Assembly: GCA_015662385.1 (NCBI GenBank)
Contig: DQUH01000061.1
Span: forward strand, 1 to 9,191
Direction of reading: 5' to 3'
DNA length: 9,191 nucleotides
Origin: Methanobacteriota archaeon
GTDB taxonomy: Archaea; Iainarchaeota; Iainarchaeia; JAADDC01
The first letter of the stretch is position 1, and the number at the start of each line of letters is the position of its first letter. This document shows, piece after piece, positions 5,558-9,191 of the stretch. The notes below the pieces were generated by a model. The model made no database searches. It worked only from the letters and a program-made list of their open reading frames with translations, and had not been told where the DNA came from. The position numbers and the translations under genes are program-made.

Positions 5558-5578
5558 GTTCCCGAAAATAATCTTAGC

Positions 5579-7048
5579 ATGGACATAAGGAAAATAACTG
5601 ACGTCGCCGCCAAGCTGGGTATCGCCTTTCCCACCGCCGAGGTGTACGGGGGCTACGCCGGCTTCTACGACTGGGGACCGGTGGGGACAGAACTTAAAAA
5701 CAACGTCAAGAGGTCGTGGTGGAAGGAGTTCGTACACGCAAGCCACGAAGTAGTGGGCCTCGACGGGTCAATAATAACAAACCCCGAGGTATGGAAAGCG
5801 TCCGGGCACGTGGAACACTTCCACGACCCGATAACGGTTTGTAAAAAATGCGGGAAAAGGTACAGGGCAGACCACCTTATCGAAGAAGCGACGGGGAAAA
5901 GCGCCGAGGGAAAACCGCCAGAGGAGATGTCTGAAGCCATACGGAAACTGGGGGTAAAGTGTCCGGAATGCGGGGGGGAACTGGGCGACGTGGTGCTCTT
6001 CAACCTGATGTTCTCAACGCAGGTGGGGCCCTACGAGGGGAGCTTATCGTATTTGCGCCCCGAGACGGCACAGCTCATATTTGTAAACTTCCCCCGGCTC
6101 TACCAGATCGCGAGGAAAAGGATGCCCCTGGGGATCGCACAGGTGGGCAAGGCGTTCAGAAATGAGATAAGCCCGAGGAACTTCCTGTTCAGGCTGAGGG
6201 AGTTCGAGCAAATGGAGATAGAGTTTTTCTTCGATCCCGAAGACGACAAGTGCCCGTACTACGAAAAGGTGAAGGATTACGAAGCGCTCGTGCTTACCGC
6301 CGAGATGCAGGAAAGGGGCGAGAGAGAAAAAGCGATGAAGGTTTCAGAAGCCGTGCCGGACATCCCGGGTAGAGAGTGGGTGGTTTACTGGATAGTACGT
6401 TCTCTGGAATGGTTCGAGAAGATCGGGGTGAGAAAAGACCTGCTCCGGGTAAGGGAACAGCTGCCGGAGGAAAGGGCCCACTACTCGGAGGGTACGTGGG
6501 ACGTGGAGTTCTATTTTGGCAGCATGGGGTGGAAGGAGATAGAAGGGATCGCCCACAGGGGTACGTACGACCTCCGGAGGCACAGCGAACACGCGGGAAA
6601 ACCCTTCGAGGCGGTGCGTTCCGACGGGACGAAGTTCACGCCCATGGTAGTGGAGCCGTCCTGGGGGGTGGACCGGGTGGTCCTGGCCCTGCTGTTCAGC
6701 GCTTACGACGAGGACGGCAAGAGGAAGCTCTTCCGATTCAGGCCGGCAGTGGCTCCGTACACAGTAGCCGTTTTTCCCCTTGTCTCAAAGGACGGGCTGC
6801 CGGAAAAGGCATGGGAGCTGTACATGTCCCTCCTGGACAGCGGGATAAACGCGGTTTACGACGAAAAAGGGAGCATAGGCAGGAGGTACAGGAGGCAGGA
6901 CGAGGTGGGCACGCCGTGGTGCATCACAGTGGACCACCAGTCCCTGGAGGACAACACGGTCACAATAAGGGACAGGGACAGCATGGAGCAGGTAAGGGTA
7001 CCGGCAACGGAGGTGGTGGAGTGGATCCGCAAGCGGATGAAGGACTAA
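5579..7048 (+). CDS. glyS: Glycyl-tRNA synthetase, archaeal/eukaryotic alpha2 class II type
   Basis: This cytoplasmic enzyme activates glycine with ATP and charges tRNA-Gly. Over 489 residues it shows the family start EVYGGYAGFYDWGPVG (21-36) and motif 1 region VWKASGHVEHF (71-81). A zinc-ribbon insertion follows with CKKCGKRY and CPECGG (Cys88/91 and Cys128/131). Then come LRPETAQ (about 159-165), motif 2 AFRNEISPR with REFEQMEIEFF (192-217) and motif 3 GVDRVVLALL. The C-terminal anticodon-binding domain contains VAVFPLVSKDGL, GSIGRRYRRQDEVGTPWCITVD and TVTIRDRDS. It is somewhat short for the archaeal family but no motif is missing. The ATG lies about 25 bases after a TATA-like box. The 3' end overlaps the uracil-DNA glycosylase start. 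Confidence 0.97.
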   Translation: MDIRKITDVAAKLGIAFPTAEVYGGYAGFYDWGPVGTELKNNVKRSWWKEFVHASHEVVGLDGSIITNPEVWKASGHVEHFHDPITVCKKCGKRYRADHLIEEATGKSAEGKPPEEMSEAIRKLGVKCPECGGELGDVVLFNLMFSTQVGPYEGSLSYLRPETAQLIFVNFPRLYQIARKRMPLGIAQVGKAFRNEISPRNFLFRLREFEQMEIEFFFDPEDDKCPYYEKVKDYEALVLTAEMQERGEREKAMKVSEAVPDIPGREWVVYWIVRSLEWFEKIGVRKDLLRVREQLPEERAHYSEGTWDVEFYFGSMGWKEIEGIAHRGTYDLRRHSEHAGKPFEAVRSDGTKFTPMVVEPSWGVDRVVLALLFSAYDEDGKRKLFRFRPAVAPYTVAVFPLVSKDGLPEKAWELYMSLLDSGINAVYDEKGSIGRRYRRQDEVGTPWCITVDHQSLEDNTVTIRDRDSMEQVRVPATEVVEWIRKRMKD

Positions 7049-7620
7049 GGGCAGTGGCAGAGAAGATAAAAGAATGCAGGAGATGTCCCCTTTGCGAAGC
7101 GAGAAACAACCCCGTCCCGGGAGAAGGAGGGTTTAGAAAAGGCATCATGTTCATAGGGGAAGCGCCGGGGAAGAACGAGGATGAAAAGGGTAGGCCGTTT
7201 GTGGGGAAGGCGGGGGAATTACTGAACGAATTGTTGGACAGCATAGGGCTCACCCGCGACGACGTCTTTATAACGAACGTTGTTAAGTGCAGGCCCCCCA
7301 ACAACAGGGACCCGGCGCCGGAGGAGGTGAACGCCTGTTCCCCCTTCCTTGAAAAACAGATACTGATTTTAAAACCTAAAATTATCGTTGCACTGGGCAG
7401 ACACGCGTGGAAATGGGTCTGCGAGCACATGGGGATACCCTACGAAAGCCTGTCAAAAGCCCGCGGAAAAATCTACCGCTCAAATACCTTGCTCTACGGT
7501 ACAATTGACGTTATGCCGACGTACCACCCAGCTGCAGCAATTTACAGGAAAGAAATACTCCCTTTGCTGAAAGAGGATTTCAGGAAGCTGGGGAAGCTGT
7601 TTAGAGGAACAGATTGTTAA
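7021..7620 (+). CDS. Family 4 uracil-DNA glycosylase with [4Fe-4S] cluster
   Basis: The enzyme removes uracil from DNA, mainly that arising from cytosine deamination, and so opens base-excision repair. Four cysteines in the spacing typical of family 4 (Cys19, Cys22, Cys90, Cys106: CxxC and C-x15-C) would bind the iron-sulfur cluster. The active-site motif GEAPGKNEDEKGRPFVGKAG is at about 46-65, CRPPNNRDPAPEE follows at 90-102, and the late motif PTYHPAAAI closes the site. The GTG at 7021 is preferred because a perfect GGAGGTG Shine-Dalgarno ends 5 bases before it and 18 residues precede Cys19, as in related enzymes. The GTG at 7054 would leave only seven residues. The gene overlaps glyS by 28 bases, so its translation is probably coupled. 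At 199 codons the length is normal. Confidence 0.93.
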   Translation: MDPQADEGLRAVAEKIKECRRCPLCEARNNPVPGEGGFRKGIMFIGEAPGKNEDEKGRPFVGKAGELLNELLDSIGLTRDDVFITNVVKCRPPNNRDPAPEEVNACSPFLEKQILILKPKIIVALGRHAWKWVCEHMGIPYESLSKARGKIYRSNTLLYGTIDVMPTYHPAAAIYRKEILPLLKEDFRKLGKLFRGTDC

Positions 7621-7655
7621 TGTCTGTTTTAACCACGCTTTCTGTGAAAAATAAC

Positions 7656-7667
7656 ATTTTATTTTTG
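7656..7667 (+). terminator. T-rich termination signal after the glyS-UDG unit
   Basis: The sequence ATTTTATTTTT, 35 bases after the UDG stop codon, is a typical archaeal oligo-T terminator without a required hairpin. A second run of seven T is at 7764-7770, just before the next gene. The base composition becomes AT-rich from here on, so T-runs are less informative. Confidence 0.35.
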
Positions 7668-7733
7668 ACAGGAGGAGATTTTACAAGTTTCGGATCCTTT
7701 GCCATCAAAGACACCAACTTTAGCGATAGAATA

Positions 7734-7741
7734 CTTATAAG
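7734..7741 (+). promoter_or_regulatory. TATA-like box of the DUF3800 gene
   Basis: CTTATAAG is a palindromic TATA-type element. It predicts a transcription start near 7762-7766 and a leader of about 30 bases before the ATG at 7796. No Shine-Dalgarno is visible before that ATG. Confidence 0.45.
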
Positions 7742-7795
7742 TGTGTTTAGTAGTTCGTTTCGGTTTTTTTACGTTTGCCAACATTAGCAAAATAT

Positions 7796-8743
7796 ATGGT
7801 ATTGAAAGTAGGTATAGATTATAGTGGCGACGGCTATTTGGACAGAATAAAGCTCAGGGAGACAAACTCAGGGTACATACTTAAACCCCAAAATGATGCT
7901 GATATACCTGTCTTCGTTGCAGCTGCGGTGTTAGCCACTACAGAAACTTTTAGAGAAATACAAGAAGTATATACTCACCTTTTAATAGATGAAATATTTG
8001 CGGCACATCATCTGAAACAAATTGCTTTTGATTTGCCATTAAGTAAGAGAAAAATTACAGCCGCGAAAGTACTTTCGGCGACGCGCCACGAATTACATGC
8101 TATGGAAATGCTCAAGAAAAAAGGCGAAAAAGACTGGGCACGCACCACACCAGAACAGCGCATAAAAATTTTGCAAGAACTTATAAACCACTTGAAAAAG
8201 TCTGACATCAAATACATATACTCCTACATTAATCTAAAGAGCGAAAGCATACAAAAAGACATAAAAAGGTTTAAAGAACTAGTCCAATATAAGACACACG
8301 TATTATATACAATAAGAGCCCAGGTCAAAATATCTCTCCTTGAGCGAGTTCTAAGGGAGATATTCAAGTCTAGTTATAGCGATATCATAATACTTAGTGA
8401 CAGAACAGAAGAAGATCTAGACATAATCAGAGAACAAAGAAGAAATAGCAGATACTTTTCGCACATCTATATGGACGTTTATTTCTCTGGAAAGAACATG
8501 CACGTGGGGACTGCTTGCTCAAGTACAGATTTCAGTTTACAAATAGCTGACTTCTTTGCGTATTCCACCAGAAGAAAAATTGCGAAAGAGTTAGGGTATA
8601 CCAAGAACATATATGGTTGGAAGTTTAAAAGACTTGAAAGAGACGTGGACGAACTGCTATCCAGTAAGGTAGTAACGGGACCAAAAAATTTACCTGACGG
8701 CTACGGCAAAATCGAAGTGAAAAAAATTTGGAGGTCGCTATAA
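7796..8743 (+). CDS. DUF3800 domain protein
   Basis: The 315-residue protein begins with VGIDYSGDG (Asp8, Ser10, Asp12), the N-terminal acidic motif of DUF3800, and carries STDFSLQIADFFAY at about 243-256, the matching C-terminal motif. The family is thought to adopt an RNase H-like fold, with the acidic residues as possible metal ligands, and is often found near mobile and defence genes. Its activity is not established. The middle is helical and charged (about residues 90-180). I chose the ATG at 7796 because the family motif starts a few residues later. A TTG at 7775 would add seven residues without a Shine-Dalgarno. Codon use is AT-rich (AAA, ATA, AGA, TTT), unlike the GC-rich genes to the left, which points to acquisition by transfer. 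No partner gene is visible. Confidence 0.85.
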   Translation: MVLKVGIDYSGDGYLDRIKLRETNSGYILKPQNDADIPVFVAAAVLATTETFREIQEVYTHLLIDEIFAAHHLKQIAFDLPLSKRKITAAKVLSATRHELHAMEMLKKKGEKDWARTTPEQRIKILQELINHLKKSDIKYIYSYINLKSESIQKDIKRFKELVQYKTHVLYTIRAQVKISLLERVLREIFKSSYSDIIILSDRTEEDLDIIREQRRNSRYFSHIYMDVYFSGKNMHVGTACSSTDFSLQIADFFAYSTRRKIAKELGYTKNIYGWKFKRLERDVDELLSSKVVTGPKNLPDGYGKIEVKKIWRSL

Positions 8744-8758
8744 TACCTCGCTGTCTAC

Positions 8759-8819
8759 GGGGGCCCGGTTCTGGCAAGGTGCCGCCCCCAGACCCCCTGG
8801 GGGGCACTGTGTTACCCCC
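8759..8819. other. GC-rich segment with competing hairpins
   Basis: Just after the DUF3800 stop, in otherwise AT-rich DNA, runs of G and C allow three alternative stems. Stem A is GGGGGC (8759-8764) with GCCCCC (8784-8789). Stem B is GTGCC+CCCCAG (8779-8791, two-base bulge) with CTGGGGGGCAC (8797-8807). Stem C is GGGGG (8800-8804) with CCCCC (8815-8819). A and B share bases, as do B and C, so they exclude each other. It could be a structured RNA, a terminator or part of a mobile-element end. The sequence does not decide. Confidence 0.4.
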
Positions 8820-9079
8820 ATCGCTTACTATACACCTGCACCTTCCAAGTATATAATCATAATAGGCATATTGATATATAATTACTTATTTATGTTATTT
8901 ACTACATCAAGCATTAACAGGTTTGTCAGCACCTCGCCTAGCTGATCCCAATATACACTCTAAAAATTCCCAGGCGTATATTCAGACCGTCTCCGTTTAG
9001 CGCGTCTGCATCATTGTGGTCATCGAGTTTTCCAGAATTGAGTTGTGCACAGTGAAACTACAAAAACATAGAACTCAAG
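8820..9079. other. Non-coding stretch with a very AT-rich core
   Basis: No gene is supported here. Positions 8848-8912 are almost entirely A and T (TATATAATCATAATAGGCA, then ATTGATATATAATTACTTA). They could be a melting-prone segment or overlapping promoter boxes. The remaining part to the tRNA fragment has ordinary composition. A 33-codon open stretch on the - strand (about 8939-9040) has no start codon and is interrupted upstream, so it is not called. Confidence 0.4.
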
Positions 9080-9118
9080 TGGACCCGCCGGGATTTGAAC
9101 CCGGGGCCTCCCGCATGC
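9080..9118 (-). tRNA. 3' part of a tRNA-Ala (positions 35-73), 5' half absent from the window
   Basis: On the - strand the sequence gives anticodon bases G35 and C36, then A37 and T38, the anticodon-stem 3' strand GCGGG and variable loop AGGCC. A perfect T arm follows (CCGGG, loop TTCAAAT, CCCGG), then the acceptor 3' strand CGGGTCC and discriminator A73. GC at 35-36, T70 (expected to form the G3·U70 identity pair) and A73 together indicate tRNA-Ala. CCA is not encoded. Upstream of position 35 the match stops. The preceding bases GGAGC cannot pair with GCGGG, A34 is not used in archaea, and no D arm or matching acceptor GGGCCCG lies before the window edge. Either it is an integration remnant (att site), or the 5' exon follows a long intron beyond the edge. 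Confidence 0.8.
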
Positions 9119-9119
9119 T

Positions 9120-9180
9120 AAGCTCCGTTTTCTGATGAATTAGAACAAGCTCAGGATCCTGTACCTTACGTCAAGCTCAG
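9120..9180 (+). repeat. Short direct repeats AAGCTC next to the tRNA fragment
   Basis: CAAGCTCAG occurs exactly at 9146-9154 and 9172-9180, and the shorter AAGCTC is at 9120-9125. The copies are 26-27 bases apart, about two and a half helical turns, immediately beside the broken end of the tRNA-Ala sequence. Such spacing fits arm-type protein-binding sites near attachment sites, but three short copies could also be chance. Confidence 0.3.
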
Positions 9181-9191
9181 AGATGCAGGGA

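Noticed and set aside
6376..7020. A long + strand frame that extends the uracil-DNA glycosylase upstream through glyS
   Set aside because: It is the out-of-frame shadow of glyS, with glycine- and arginine-rich low-complexity sequence. The glycosylase family starts at about residue 1 of the 7021 model.
8939..9040. Open - strand stretch containing LDDHNDADALNGDGLNIRLG
   Set aside because: There is no start codon, a stop lies upstream in frame, and only 33 codons are open. It could be a relic but cannot be supported.
9132..9138. CTGATGA as a possible C box of a guide RNA next to the tRNA fragment
   Set aside because: The first base is not a purine and no D box CTGA follows at 10-13 bases on that strand.
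9061..9140. Possible CDS on the + strand reading DPPGFEPGASR
   Set aside because: This is the well-known false translation of a tRNA T arm in reverse orientation.
1..9191. CRISPR arrays, insertion-sequence terminal repeats and rRNA genes
   Set aside because: I saw no regularly spaced repeats of 20 bases or more, no transposase and no rRNA-like sequence. The only spaced repeats are the short AAGCTC copies at the right end.

Overview
The window is archaeal. It encodes eL40, a small ribosomal zinc-ribbon protein, an archaeal/eukaryotic-type glycyl-tRNA synthetase, a UbiA enzyme of the archaeal lipid prenyltransferase type and an archaeal HTH regulator. It also holds two box C/D guide RNAs and several AT-rich promoter boxes placed about 25 bases before start codons, as in leaderless archaeal transcripts. 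The core genes are GC-rich and use AGG and ATA codons heavily, which together with the C/D RNAs and a family 4 uracil-DNA glycosylase suggests a thermophile. I cannot name the genus.

Layout. 1-476: the end of an unidentified + strand gene converges with a small signal-peptide/membrane-anchor protein on the - strand. 508-1910: a small DNA cytosine-5 methyltransferase is followed by a SPOUT-like gene on the same strand. 1901-1961: a box C/D RNA sits between two convergent genes and touches both stop codons. Both of its guides can pair with the peptidyl-transferase region of 23S rRNA. 1960-3172: a JAMM metalloprotease-like gene and a tryptophan-rich unknown gene diverge from one shared AT box. 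3309-5417 (- strand): an overlapping operon reads eL40, UbiA prenyltransferase, HTH regulator and a small uncertain ORF. The eL40 gene is only 51 codons long and overlaps the UbiA start. 5485-5550: a second box C/D RNA with its own promoter lies between the eL40 operon and glyS. 5579-7620: glyS is followed by a translationally coupled uracil-DNA glycosylase.

From about 7621 the base composition shifts to AT-rich. This part holds a DUF3800 gene, then 336 bases without a gene that contain a strong GC-rich set of competing hairpins and a very AT-rich stretch. The window ends with the 3' portion of a tRNA-Ala on the - strand, which breaks off at the anticodon and is followed by short direct repeats. 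This resembles an integration site of a mobile element, although an intron-containing tRNA whose 5' exon lies outside the window cannot be excluded.

Functionally, the left and middle parts are dominated by translation and RNA modification (SPOUT-like protein, two methylation guides, eL40, GlyRS) plus DNA methylation and repair. The right end is accessory DNA.
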